Shown here: positions 9,469 to 17,834 of the stretch, piece after piece
Position numbering within the stretch: the first letter of the stretch is position 1
Layout of the letters: each line of letters starts with the position of its first letter
From: Microbulbifer taiwanensis
Lineage (GTDB): Bacteria; Pseudomonadota; Gammaproteobacteria; Pseudomonadales; Cellvibrionaceae
NCBI RefSeq assembly: GCF_014904815.1
Contig: NZ_JACZFR010000009.1
Location: 1-64,000 of the forward strand
DNA length: 64,000 nt
Direction: 5' to 3'
Notes under the pieces: model-generated
The model's database searches: none
What the model was told of the DNA's origin: nothing
The model's input: the letters and a program-made list of their open reading frames with translations, nothing else
Program-made: the position numbers and the translations under genes

Positions 9469-9840
9469 TTAGCGAATCATTTTCATGCAGCGGTTGTACT
9501 CCCGGAGATACACCTTGCCGCCTGTACTCGGATTGCGGTTGGCGCGCTCCGAGGCCAGGTTTCGACACCCCTCCTCACTGTTGATGTTGGGGCGCTGTGG
9601 CTGCATGTCGCGGCGGTAATAATGCGCCTGCTCGTCCTGCAGCAGGCTCCGGGGCGGCTGCACTTCATAGAAGTATCCGCCCTGCGGGTGGAAACGGTAG
9701 AAGGTATCGCCGTGTTGGTAGTATGTCTGCCCCATTACCTGCACCTCAGAAGTATTCGAGGGCAGCTGGCGCAACTGTTCCTGGGCCTGGCTGTAGCCGG
9801 CGAGAGAGCACATCAATAGCACGGGAATCAAAATACGCAT
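9469..9840 (-). CDS. small secreted protein, paralogue of the 4294-4953 product
   Basis: 123 residues with a signal peptide (about 1-19, ending SQA) and an AGGAGG ribosome-binding site close to the ATG. The mature part begins LRQLPSNTSEVQVMGQTYY, which lines up with LSTLPSDTSQLLVNGKTYY in the 4294-4953 protein. Both continue with FYR, a Gly-Tyr and V-x-PP, and both end in a C-x-x-x-AS ... RCMK/RCMR module. Two conserved Cys (in GCRNLAS and NRCMK) suggest a disulphide. The function is unknown. The two paralogues bracket the RND pump genes. Confidence 0.75.
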   Translation of the reverse strand: MRILIPVLLMCSLAGYSQAQEQLRQLPSNTSEVQVMGQTYYQHGDTFYRFHPQGGYFYEVQPPRSLLQDEQAHYYRRDMQPQRPNINSEEGCRNLASERANRNPSTGGKVYLREYNRCMKMIR

Positions 9841-9929
9841 ATGGACCTCCTGCTCTTACGATGTGCCCGGAAGTCTATTTACTGCGGAGGCCAATCCCCA
9901 ATGCGATTTGGTGCAACGACCCTCCCCAG

Positions 9930-10805
9930 TTACAGGAAATGCTGCACCTTGTTTTTATAACTGCGGCTCATTTTCAGGCGCTCGCCGTTGTTCAGTACCA
10001 GATGATACTCGCCATTGATATGGGCGCAGATCTCGCGCACGCGGCTCAGGTTGACGATGGTGGAGCGATGGATGCGCTGGAAGACTTTCGGGTCCAGCTG
10101 CTGTTCCAGTTCCTTCATCGTGATGCGCATCACGTGTGTTTCACCGTTGGCGTGCACGCACATGTAATCGCCGGCGGCGTCGATCCAGTCGATTTCCCGC
10201 GCCGGTACCAGGGTGATCTTGCCGGAGTCCTTGATGGCGATTTTTTCCGGATAGGCACTGCCGCCCCACTCACCCTGAAGAGCGCCGGCAACCAGCTTCT
10301 GCTCCAGCGCCTCAGGGGATTCCCTGGTCAGGTCGGCGACCGCCTCCAGCAGCTGTTCGCGCTGGCTGGCAATATCGGCGCTGGCGAGCTTGTCCCGCAC
10401 CCGCTCCAGCGCCCTGGCCAGGCGCTGCTCCTCGATGGGTTTCAGCACATAGTCCACCGCGTTGACTTCGAAGGCCTCCACCGCGTACTGGTCGTAGGCA
10501 GTGACGAAAACCACCTGTGGCAGCTTCTCCGGCGGCAGTTGCTGTACCAGCTGCAGGCCACTGACGCCGGGCATCTGGATATCCACGAAGGCCACATCCG
10601 GGTGCAGCTCGAGAATCCGCTCCCGCGCCTCGCGGCCGTTGCCGCACTCGGCGACCACCTCGACGCCGCCCACCTGCTCCAGGCGCAGGCGCAGACCGCG
10701 CCGCGCCAGCGGCTCGTCGTCGACGACTATGGCTTTCAAAGCGCCCGCGGCCTTGGAGGAAGCGCCTGCGGCTTTGGATGAAGAGAAGTCCGTCTTGCCG
10801 TTCAT
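9930..10805 (-). CDS. LytTR-family response regulator
   Basis: 291 residues. A receiver domain (about 23-140) has the acidic pair VVDDEPLAR, phospho-acceptor Asp in VAFVDIQMPG and the Lys in YVLKPIEE. After a linker, a LytTR DNA-binding domain (about 190-291) has RIHRSTIVN and the C-terminal SRSYK. The first 22 residues are a low-complexity Ser/Lys/Ala/Gly repeat (SSSKAAGASSKAAGAL), unusual ahead of a receiver domain, so the start could be mis-set although no better ATG is near. The histidine kinase gene ends 4 bp upstream, so the two form an operon. Family members bind direct repeats. No target is evident here. Confidence 0.92.
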   Translation of the reverse strand: MNGKTDFSSSKAAGASSKAAGALKAIVVDDEPLARRGLRLRLEQVGGVEVVAECGNGREARERILELHPDVAFVDIQMPGVSGLQLVQQLPPEKLPQVVFVTAYDQYAVEAFEVNAVDYVLKPIEEQRLARALERVRDKLASADIASQREQLLEAVADLTRESPEALEQKLVAGALQGEWGGSAYPEKIAIKDSGKITLVPAREIDWIDAAGDYMCVHANGETHVMRITMKELEQQLDPKVFQRIHRSTIVNLSRVREICAHINGEYHLVLNNGERLKMSRSYKNKVQHFL

Positions 10806-10809
10806 GGTT

Positions 10810-11910
10810 CTATTCCTGTTCATAGGGGAGGCGGAGGTGTACCGCCAGGCCGCCCTCAGGGCGATTGCGGAAGCGCACCTTCTGCTCGTCGCCATAGAGA
10901 GCGCGCAATCGCTCGCAGGTATTGCGGATACCGACGCCGTAGCCGGAACTGGACCTGGTAGCCAGGGTCGCCAGCTCATTTTCCGGTATCCCCGGCCCAT
11001 TGTCGCTGACTTCCAGCAGCAGTTCGCCGGCAAATACCCGCGCTTTTATCGCCACCTCGCCGCCCCACTCCCGCTGCGAGATGCCGTACTTGATCGCGTT
11101 TTCCACCAGCGGCTGCAGCAACAGGCTGGGCACCAGCGCCCGCGGTGAATCCCCCTCGAGATCCAGGTTTACCCCCAAGCGGTCGGCAAAGCGCACCTTC
11201 TCGATATCCAGGTAGAGCATCAGTGCCTCCACCTCCTTGGCGAGGGTCACCTTCTGCATCGGGTCGTTGTCGAGGGAGTGGCGCAGGAACTGGGACAGGC
11301 GCGTGACCATATCGTTGGCGGTGCGCCCCTCATTGTCGAGAATCAGGGTAGAGATGGCATTCAGGGTATTGAACAGGAAATGGGGGTTCAGCTGGTAGCG
11401 CAGCATCTTAAGCTGCGCTTGGTGCGCCATGGATTCGGCCCGCAGCGCCTTTTCCTGCTGCAATAGGGAGGCCTTGTAGAACTTGATGCCGTAGTAGAGC
11501 GCCGCCCATGTCATCAGGATCAGGAAGGAATAGGAGAACCAGTAGATGGCCAGCAGTGCCGGGTGCTCGTCGCTCTCCTTGCCGTAGAGCCACAGGGAGC
11601 CGCCGAACTTGATCGCCGCCCACAGGACCGCGGCCAGTATCACCACCACCAAGGAACCGAACAGGCGCGACGCCGGCGGCTTGTCCCAGAGCTTCTGGAA
11701 ACCGCGGCGCATGGCCTCGGACAGCAGCACGCCGGACGCGGTGGCCACGGCGATATAGCCGGTGTGCAGCCAGTGGTCCTTGACCCAGAAAAAGCTGCCG
11801 ACAAAGGTCAGCAGCGTATAGCCGCCCCAGCCGGACAGTTGCAGTGCCCAGTACTGCCAGTGCTGCATGGCCAGCCGCGCGGACAGCCATTGAATCGTGT
11901 TGTTACCCAT
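10810..11910 (-). CDS. LytS/YehU-type sensor histidine kinase
   Basis: 366 residues. Four membrane helices in the first 170 residues are followed by a short coiled coil, the His_kinase domain with the phosphorylated His in LNPHFLFNTLNAIS, and an HATPase domain with VENAIKYGI and DNGPGIP. Presumed partner of the LytTR regulator 4 bp downstream. The open frame extends back to 12207, but that part would cross the repeat-rich intergenic region. ATG 11910, behind AGGA, gives the normal family N-terminus. AlgZ and BtsS belong to this group, and I cannot say which signal is sensed. Confidence 0.9.
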   Translation of the reverse strand: MGNNTIQWLSARLAMQHWQYWALQLSGWGGYTLLTFVGSFFWVKDHWLHTGYIAVATASGVLLSEAMRRGFQKLWDKPPASRLFGSLVVVILAAVLWAAIKFGGSLWLYGKESDEHPALLAIYWFSYSFLILMTWAALYYGIKFYKASLLQQEKALRAESMAHQAQLKMLRYQLNPHFLFNTLNAISTLILDNEGRTANDMVTRLSQFLRHSLDNDPMQKVTLAKEVEALMLYLDIEKVRFADRLGVNLDLEGDSPRALVPSLLLQPLVENAIKYGISQREWGGEVAIKARVFAGELLLEVSDNGPGIPENELATLATRSSSGYGVGIRNTCERLRALYGDEQKVRFRNRPEGGLAVHLRLPYEQE

Positions 11911-11952
11911 AAATTCCTGTGATCGCGGCGCCATCTGTGGGGCGTCGATTTG

Positions 11953-12110
11953 AGGAACCGTTGAAAAATGTCGCGAGCGGGTGGCTGGTGGTGACCGCCG
12001 GAGCGCAGCAAGCGGAGTGTACTTTAGTACATGAGCATTGCGACCGGGTCGGCCCACCGGCACCGCCGGACGCCGCCAGGCATCCGCGCAGTAGTTTTTC
12101 AGTGGTTCCT
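11953..12110. repeat. imperfect long-range inverted repeat in a divergent intergenic region
   Basis: AGGAACCGTTGAAAAA (11953-11968) pairs with 12095-12110 at 14 of 16 positions. The 126-nt interior contains a GTACTTTAGTAC near-palindrome and several GC-rich short inversions, so the whole could fold as one branched structure. It lies between the sensor kinase (-) and the EVE gene (+) and fills most of the 295-bp gap. No protein is evident in it. Confidence 0.55.
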
Positions 12111-12205
12111 TGACACTTTCGTATGGCTCAATACTAAATGGCGATATCTGCCGGCGGAATACCGCCGAGCGCAACATTTGAGCAGACTGCCGCAAGGGCA
12201 CGCGC

Positions 12206-12673
12206 ATGAACTACTGGTTATTCAAATCCGAACCGGACGAATACAGCATTAGAGACCTGGCCGCAGAGCGGGGCCATATCGGCCGCTGGGACGGCATCCG
12301 CAACTACCAGGCGCGCAACTTTCTTCGCGACCGGGTACAGGAGGGCGACGAGGTGTTCTTCTACCACAGCGCCTGCAAGGTGCCCGCCATAGTCGGCACC
12401 GCCCAGGTAGTGCGCGCGGCCTATCCGGATCCGGCCCAGTTCGATCCCGGGAGCAGGTACTTCGACCCCAAGGCCAGCGGGGACAAGCCGCGCTGGTACT
12501 GCGTGGATATCCGCTGGCAGAGCGAATTAGCCCGGCCTGTGCCGCTGGCTGAGATAAAGCGGAATCCGGAGCTGGCAGAAATGGTGCTGGTGAAACAGGG
12601 GCGACTGTCGATTCAGCCGGTGACCAGGGAGGAGTGGAAGGCGATAGTGCGCTTGGGCAGCGCCGCGCCCTGA
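12206..12673 (+). CDS. EVE domain protein (PUA-like, thymocyte nuclear protein 1 type)
   Basis: 155 residues, all one EVE domain. It starts MNYWLFKSEPDEYS, then has W-D-G-I-R-N-Y-Q-A-R-N, FYHSACKVPAIVG and a second half with RWYCVDIRW. EVE domains have a PUA-like fold and a pocket for modified bases or nucleic acid. Bacterial stand-alone versions have no settled role. An AAGGG ribosome-binding site lies 7 nt before the ATG. It is divergent from the LytS kinase and convergent with creD. Confidence 0.9.
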   Translation: MNYWLFKSEPDEYSIRDLAAERGHIGRWDGIRNYQARNFLRDRVQEGDEVFFYHSACKVPAIVGTAQVVRAAYPDPAQFDPGSRYFDPKASGDKPRWYCVDIRWQSELARPVPLAEIKRNPELAEMVLVKQGRLSIQPVTREEWKAIVRLGSAAP

Positions 12674-12744
12674 TTGGGCGCCGCTCAGGGCGCGGCAACC
12701 CTCGGGAACGGCGGGCACCGAAGTCGCTGCCCGCGCGAAACCTG

Positions 12745-14091
12745 TTACCCGCCTTCCGGCAGATTGCGCCCCACGCTGTACCAATCCAGCTTGCGGGTCA
12801 GCACCATGATGCCGCTGAGCACACCGAATACCAGTAGCGAACCCATCAGCAGGGCGTAGTCTTCGGCGCTGAGCAGGCCGTACAGCAGCCCGTAAAGCGC
12901 CGCCAGCAATGCGGCGAAGCCCAGCCCCCGACGCCAACTGTGCAGCACGAAACTGACGTAGAAACCGATCAAGCCGACACAGGCGACGGCGGACAGGACA
13001 TAGGCGCGGGCGAAGGCGATATGCTCGGACAGCGACAGCAGCAGCAGGTAGAAGAGGGCCAGGGCCAGCCCCACCAGGGCGTACTGCACCGGGTGCACCG
13101 CCAGGCGCTTGAGTACTTCGAACAGGAAAAAGGTGGCAAAGGTCAGGGACAGAAACAGCAGCGCGTATTTGATCGCGCGGTCGGTCTTCAGGTACTGGTC
13201 CACCGGATCGAGAAAGCTGACCCCGAAGCTGCGCTCGAGCAGGCTCCCGCAGGGCTTGTCCTGTCCGCAGCGCTGCAGCGTCTCCTCCAGGTTGGTGGCA
13301 AAGAAGCTGGTCTGCCACTCGGCGGTGAAGCCGCGCTCGGTCACCTCGCGTCGGCTCGGTAAATACTCACCGACAAAGCTCGGGTGCGGCCAGTCTGCGC
13401 TCAGCATCACCCGGCTGTCGCGCCCCACCGGTACCAGGCGCAGGTGCTCGGTGCCGGCGAGATCGAGATCGAAGGCGAACTCCAGTGTCTGGCCACCCTC
13501 GCGTTGCAACTCAGGCAGTTGTGCGTGCACGCCGGCACCGAGTATCGGTGTGCCACTGCCGGGGGCGAACTCCAGGGTGCGGCCATTCAGCTGCAGTCGC
13601 AGGTCGTTGCGGATACCGCGGATATCGCTGATACCCACGGACAGGAAGGGTCTGTCGAAACGATATTGGTCCAGTTCCTCACCCAACCCCAGGCGCGCCG
13701 GCAGGCGAAACTGGCCGCTGACCTGGCTGTCGCTGTGGTATAGCAGCGCCTCGTAAATACCCCGTGCGCGCCGTTCGGTGCTCAGTTCGGCATCGAAACT
13801 GAAGCGCTCCGGCAGGAAGTACAACTGCCCGCTTTTTTTGCGCTGCTCCGCGTAGCGCTCGCCGGTCTTTTCACGGACTTTCCACTGCTGGATGGTCCTC
13901 ACGTAGGGCACCACCAGGATGGGCCCGACGATCTGCTGGCTGTAGCTCGAGCTGCGGGCAATATCCCGCAACACCCCGCGCTGGTATTGCTGTCGTTCGT
14001 CAATCAGGCCGCCGATCATGCTCAGGGGAATCAGCAGCAGCAGTATCAGCAGGGCGATAGCGCCCAGTTTGAAAGCCAGGGTTCGGTTCAT
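12745..14091 (-). CDS. creD: CreD-family inner-membrane protein
   Basis: 448 residues, close to E. coli CreD (450). A single N-terminal membrane helix (about 8-27, ending in the family's GGLIDERQQY) is followed by a 280-residue periplasmic domain with the QQIVGPILVVPY motif, then five closely spaced helices in the last 140 residues. CreD is induced by CreBC and affects envelope stress and beta-lactam tolerance in enterics, Aeromonas and Pseudomonas. It is last in the creB-creC-creD row, 112 bp after creC. I looked for a cre tag (paired TTCAC) just upstream and did not see one. Confidence 0.93.
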   Translation of the reverse strand: MNRTLAFKLGAIALLILLLLIPLSMIGGLIDERQQYQRGVLRDIARSSSYSQQIVGPILVVPYVRTIQQWKVREKTGERYAEQRKKSGQLYFLPERFSFDAELSTERRARGIYEALLYHSDSQVSGQFRLPARLGLGEELDQYRFDRPFLSVGISDIRGIRNDLRLQLNGRTLEFAPGSGTPILGAGVHAQLPELQREGGQTLEFAFDLDLAGTEHLRLVPVGRDSRVMLSADWPHPSFVGEYLPSRREVTERGFTAEWQTSFFATNLEETLQRCGQDKPCGSLLERSFGVSFLDPVDQYLKTDRAIKYALLFLSLTFATFFLFEVLKRLAVHPVQYALVGLALALFYLLLLSLSEHIAFARAYVLSAVACVGLIGFYVSFVLHSWRRGLGFAALLAALYGLLYGLLSAEDYALLMGSLLVFGVLSGIMVLTRKLDWYSVGRNLPEGG

Positions 14092-14203
14092 GGTTCAGCG
14101 CTCCGTGTCGAATGTCGATAGCACAAAGTCTGAATTGACAATGTGGAGCGCCGATGGGAGGAGTATGGAGACTGTGTGGGATTTTGAGGCGCAGGACTTC
14201 CGT

Positions 14204-15643
14204 TCAAATCCCGGGCAGGCTCAGGCGCACCTGCACGCCGCCCTCAATATTGCCGATGGCCAGTTCACCGCCGTGCAGATCGACCACTTCCTGTACGAAG
14301 TTGAGCCCCAGTCCGGTGCTCTTGCGCCCGCCCGCCGGTCGCGGCAGGGAGTAGAAGCGCTCGGTCAGGCGCGCCAGCGCATAGTCGGGAATCGCCTCGC
14401 CCTCGTTGAACAGGTAGAGCTCAATAAATGCCCCGCGCCGCTCGGCACCGAAACGGATAAGGCCGCCCGGCGGCGTGAAGTCCAGCGCGTTGTCGAGCAG
14501 ATTGGCCAGTGCCTGCCGCAACAGGAAGCGCTCACCGCACAACCGCAATGCCGGCTCCAGCGCCAGCTCCACCCGCAAGTCCCCGGCGGCGATGCGCGCC
14601 TGCTGGGCCGATACCAGTTCCTCCACCAGGGCCGCCAGCGGCACCTCCACCCGCTCCTCCAGGCCCTGGCGCTGTTCAACCTGGGCCAGGTGCAGGAGGC
14701 GTTCGCTCAGTTGCTGCAGGCGCGCGCCCTCCTGTTGAATATTGGCCACGAAACGCCGGCGCTGCTCCGCCGGCATCTCTCCGTCGAGCAACTCTCCACC
14801 GAGCAATTCGGCGGCGCCGCGAATGGCTGCCAGGGGGCTCTTCAGTTCGTGGGTCAGGGTGTGCACATAGCGCTCCACATAGGCCTTGCCTTCCAGCTCG
14901 GTGCGCATCTGCTCCACCGCCGTCGCCAACTGGCCCAGTTCTCCGCTACGCACCCCCGGCGACTCTGCGCGCCGCCCTTCACTGACGGCCTGGGCAAAGC
15001 GGGTTACCCTGCCCAGCGCAGCGCTGAGCCACCAGGACAGCAGTGCCCCAATTGCCAACCCCAGGGCGATCAGCCCGGCGCCGAGCCAGCCCAGACGCCG
15101 CTGCGAACGCTCGATATAGGGTTGCAGGGTCCGGTTGGGCTTGGCCACCGAGACCACGCCTATGACCTCCTGGCCATCGAGAATAGGCGCGGCCACATAC
15201 ATTACCGAGGAGTCGGGGTTGTCCGGGTCTTCGCGGGTGGAGCGCGCGCCGTATTCACCGCGCAACGTCAGGTACACATCGTTCCAGCGCGAATAGTCCT
15301 GGCCCACCGCGCGGCCGCTGGAATCCAGTAGCACCTCGCCGCGGGCATCGGTGACATAGATGCGGTGGTTGACCTGGTTTTTGGTCAGCCCCCAGATGCT
15401 CGCCTGCGGCCGGCGCCGGCCATAGGCTTCCAGCAGCGCGGGCAGGTGGCTCTGGGCCAGGTTGCCGCTCCTGACCTCATCGCGCAGGATTTCGGCCAGC
15501 AGGTTGGCGGTGTCCACCAGGGTCTCCTCGGTGGACTGGCGCACACCGGGGCGTATCTCGTCCATCACCGTGCTCAGCACGAACCAGCCGGACAGGCCGA
15601 CGAACAGGAAGTAGACCGCAAAGATACGCACGCCCAGCGGCAT
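14204..15643 (-). CDS. creC: two-component sensor histidine kinase CreC
   Basis: 479 residues (E. coli CreC 474). A first membrane helix (8-27) is followed by a periplasmic CreC-type sensor domain up to about 175, a second helix (about 180-200), HAMP, and HisKA with HELKSPLAAIRGAAEL. The HATPase domain has NLLDNALDF and the G-box STGLGLNFVQ. Phosphorylates CreB in response to carbon-source or cell-wall signals in relatives. The start is separated from the creB stop by 1 bp, so the two are co-transcribed. Confidence 0.93.
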   Translation of the reverse strand: MPLGVRIFAVYFLFVGLSGWFVLSTVMDEIRPGVRQSTEETLVDTANLLAEILRDEVRSGNLAQSHLPALLEAYGRRRPQASIWGLTKNQVNHRIYVTDARGEVLLDSSGRAVGQDYSRWNDVYLTLRGEYGARSTREDPDNPDSSVMYVAAPILDGQEVIGVVSVAKPNRTLQPYIERSQRRLGWLGAGLIALGLAIGALLSWWLSAALGRVTRFAQAVSEGRRAESPGVRSGELGQLATAVEQMRTELEGKAYVERYVHTLTHELKSPLAAIRGAAELLGGELLDGEMPAEQRRRFVANIQQEGARLQQLSERLLHLAQVEQRQGLEERVEVPLAALVEELVSAQQARIAAGDLRVELALEPALRLCGERFLLRQALANLLDNALDFTPPGGLIRFGAERRGAFIELYLFNEGEAIPDYALARLTERFYSLPRPAGGRKSTGLGLNFVQEVVDLHGGELAIGNIEGGVQVRLSLPGI

Positions 15644-15644
15644 C

Positions 15645-16334
15645 TCAGTGCTCCAAAAGGCAGCTGTAGCCCAGCCCGCGGTGGGTCTGGATCGGCTTGG
15701 TAGCGGGCGCCACCGCGCGCAGTTTGGCGCGCAGGCCCTTGATATGGCTGTCTATATTGCGCTCGTAGCCGGCCTCGCGTGCCACCCCCAGGGCGTCGAG
15801 CAGCTGTTCGCGGGAAAACACCCGCCCGGGCTGGCCCAGCAGGGTTTCGAGCAGGCGGAATTCGTGGCGGGTCAGGGGCAGCAGTTGGCCGTGGAAATGG
15901 ATCTGGTAGCGCAGCAGGTCGATTTGAAAGGCGCCCACAGGATCCGCCGCTGTCGGCGCCGCCGCATGGCGCGGGACCACGCGCTTGAGGATGACCTTGA
16001 CGCGCGCCGCCACCTCGCGCGGGCTGAAGGGTTTGGTCACATAGTCGTCGGCGCCGATTTCCAGGCCCACAACCCGGTCTATCTCCTCGTTGCGCGCGGT
16101 GAGGAAGATGACCGGTACCTCGGAGAAGCGGCGCAGGCGCTTGCAGGCCTCGAAACCGCTGATATCCGGCAGGCCCACATCCAGGATCACCAGGTCAAAA
16201 GGCTCGTCTTCGAGCAGCGCCAGTGCTTCGCCGGCCACGGCCACCCAGCGGGTGGCGAAACCCTCGGCCTGCAGGGCATAGACCAGGGTATCGGCGATTG
16301 CGGCTTCGTCTTCGACGATCAGTATTTTCGGCAT
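15645..16334 (-). CDS. creB: OmpR-type response regulator CreB
   Basis: 229 residues. The receiver domain has VEDEAAIAD, phospho-acceptor Asp in LVILDVGLPD, the switch Thr in FLTARNEE and Lys in YVTKPFSPRE. A winged-helix OmpR/PhoB DNA-binding domain occupies about 130-229 (SREQLLDALG, NIDSHIKGLRAKL). First gene of creBCD. The regulon elsewhere includes creD and beta-lactamases. No beta-lactamase gene lies in this window. Confidence 0.93.
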   Translation of the reverse strand: MPKILIVEDEAAIADTLVYALQAEGFATRWVAVAGEALALLEDEPFDLVILDVGLPDISGFEACKRLRRFSEVPVIFLTARNEEIDRVVGLEIGADDYVTKPFSPREVAARVKVILKRVVPRHAAAPTAADPVGAFQIDLLRYQIHFHGQLLPLTRHEFRLLETLLGQPGRVFSREQLLDALGVAREAGYERNIDSHIKGLRAKLRAVAPATKPIQTHRGLGYSCLLEH

Positions 16335-16489
16335 AGGGACTTGTGTTCGTTAGCGAATGGTCGACGCGGGAAGATTTCCTGAGTACAAAATTTAAGCGGA
16401 ACCTCACCATGCCGGGCAAGGGCGAACTCGAGATTCGTTGCGGCCGCTCCACGCAGTCGCGGCGCCTTCGGCCCCTACAGGGGCGCTAT

Positions 16490-16632
16490 CGTCATTCCGG
16501 CAAAGGCCGGACTGCGAAGGCATGGATGCCGTAGCGAGCATTCGCGAAGCGAATGGCCCGAAGGGCGTGGCGCAGGAGCGCTACCTAATCCAAATGCCAC
16601 CGAACTGGACACCGGCCTTCGCCGGTATGACG
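16490..16632. repeat. CGTCATTCCGGC...-type intergenic inverted repeat element
   Basis: A 21-nt left arm (16490-16510) pairs with 16612-16632 at 19 positions. Elements with these 'GTCATTCCGGC-AAGGCCGG' ends are widespread in proteobacterial intergenic DNA. It occupies the middle of the 351-bp gap between creB and the nitroreductase gene. I see no gene in the remainder (16335-16489, 16633-16685). Confidence 0.7.
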
Positions 16633-16685
16633 AGCCAATGGACGACTGTTTTGCAACAGAGTATCTACAGATAAAATCATTGCGG

Positions 16686-17354
16686 TTAAATGAAGTCCGC
16701 AATTTCCTCCAGCGGTTTCTTGTCTATCGCCGGCACCTGCGCTCCCTCCGCCGGCAGGCCCGTGACCAGGATCATATAGGGCTTCTCCGTCGCCGGGCGG
16801 CCGAGGATTTCGTTGAGGAACTTCATCGGGCTGGGCGTGTGGGTCAGGGTGGCGACACCGGCATTGTGCAGGGCCGCGATCAGCATGCCTGTGGCGATTC
16901 CGACACTCTCCGCCGTGTAGTAGTTCTTCAGCTTCTCGCCGGCATCTCCACTGGAAAACTTCTTCAGGAATATGACGATCAGGTAGGGCGCGGTTTCCAG
17001 GAACGGCTTATTCGCGTCTGTACCCAGCGGTTCCAGGGCATTCAGCCACTCGGCGGACGCGCGGCGCAGGTAGAACTCGCGCTCCTCCTCTTCCGCCGCC
17101 TCGCGTATCTGCCGCTTTATCTCGGCGTTCTCCACCACGACAAAGTGCCACGGCTGCATATTGGCACCGCTGGGGGCGCTGCCAGCGGTGCGGATCGCGC
17201 CCTCTATGACCTGGCGCGGCAGCGACTCGGCGGAGAAGTCACGCACGGTACGGCGCTGGCACATAAGGCTGTTGAAGGCCTCGGCGCGGCGGCACATCTC
17301 CGCATCAGTGAGGCGCTCGAACGACAGGGGCAGAAAAGTCTTTTCTTCGCTCAT
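16686..17354 (-). CDS. nitroreductase-family flavoprotein (iodotyrosine-deiodinase-like subgroup)
   Basis: 222 residues from ATG 17354, which is preceded by GAGGAG. FMN-binding Arg-rich motif RRTVRDFS (near 37-44), [16 protein letters not shown] and the C-terminal [18 protein letters not shown] match the FMN-dependent nitroreductase fold, closest to the IYD-like group. It probably reduces nitro, quinone or halogenated aromatic compounds with NAD(P)H. The substrate is not deducible. It lies 8 bp after the DUF3094 gene 17363-17554. A truncated second copy of its N-terminus lies just beyond that gene, so this block has been duplicated. Confidence 0.9.
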   Translation of the reverse strand: MSEEKTFLPLSFERLTDAEMCRRAEAFNSLMCQRRTVRDFSAESLPRQVIEGAIRTAGSAPSGANMQPWHFVVVENAEIKRQIREAAEEEEREFYLRRASAEWLNALEPLGTDANKPFLETAPYLIVIFLKKFSSGDAGEKLKNYYTAESVGIATGMLIAALHNAGVATLTHTPSPMKFLNEILGRPATEKPYMILVTGLPAEGAQVPAIDKKPLEEIADFI

Positions 17355-17362
17355 GGATCTCC

Positions 17363-17554
17363 TCAAACCACGCCTTTGGTGCGCACTATAAAAATACTGA
17401 CCAGCGACAGCAGCGTCAGCACACCGACGATCACCAGCAACAGCAGCAGCGGGCGGAAGGGCTTGCGCTCCACCCAGTTGACGCTGCTGTGCAGGTACTT
17501 GTCGACCTTGGCCTGGTCTCCGTCGGAGAGTTTATTTTCCGGTTTCTCGGGCAT
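17363..17554 (-). CDS. DUF3094 small membrane protein, copy A
   Basis: 63 residues. A charged head ([13 protein letters not shown]), the conserved VERKPFRP, one membrane helix ([14 protein letters not shown]) and a short basic tail. Very like the copy at 20237-20440: the last 45 residues differ at only a few positions, and the DNA also aligns well. The AGGAGGT ribosome-binding site is contributed by the end of the nitroreductase remnant upstream. Function unknown. Confidence 0.85.
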   Translation of the reverse strand: MPEKPENKLSDGDQAKVDKYLHSSVNWVERKPFRPLLLLLVIVGVLTLLSLVSIFIVRTKGVV

Positions 17555-17561
17555 GGACTGC

Positions 17562-17640
17562 CACCTCCTGCGGCACCGGCTCGGACGAAAAGTCTCGCAC
17601 ATAACGTCGTGTGCGCATCTTCTGGCATTGCGCCTCGGCA
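17562..17640 (-). pseudogene. N-terminal remnant of a second nitroreductase gene
   Basis: Read on the minus strand, 17640-17562 encodes AEAQCQKMRTRRYVRDFSSE and then PVPQEV. This aligns with [20 protein letters not shown] and SLPRQV of the intact nitroreductase next door, including the RR-x-VRDFS flavin motif. The similarity stops at the ribosome-binding site of DUF3094 copy A, so about 190 C-terminal codons are missing. Upstream it runs into the CGGCA microsatellite, where the intact gene has Cys-Arg-Arg-Ala-Glu-Ala. Confidence 0.75.
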
Positions 17641-17680
17641 CGGCACGGCACGGCACGGCACGGCACGGCACGGCACGGCA
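17636..17680. repeat. (CGGCA)9 pentanucleotide microsatellite
   Basis: Nine exact tandem copies of CGGCA (TGCCG on the minus strand). The array begins within the nitroreductase remnant and ends 155 bp before the FG-GAP gene stop. Because the unit is 5 bp, each gain or loss shifts the frame of anything read through it. The rest of 17681-17834 is AT-rich, with no gene seen. Confidence 0.97.
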
Positions 17681-17834
17681 ACAGGTAACTTGCTGTTTGA
17701 AGACGCGTAAAATCTAGTGCTTTCGAACTACCCATAGTTACAAGACATATCGTTATTCATACAGCGTATTTCAACTACGTCTTGCACCTATAACATTTAC
17801 ATACACCCAGGATTTGTCACACCCCAATATGCAT

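Noticed and set aside
14092..14203. A cre-tag (paired TTCAC) upstream of creD
   Set aside because: No such pair is seen on either strand in this gap.
17636..17680. CGGCA repeats considered as a CRISPR-like array
   Set aside because: Units are contiguous 5-mers with no spacers, so it is a microsatellite.
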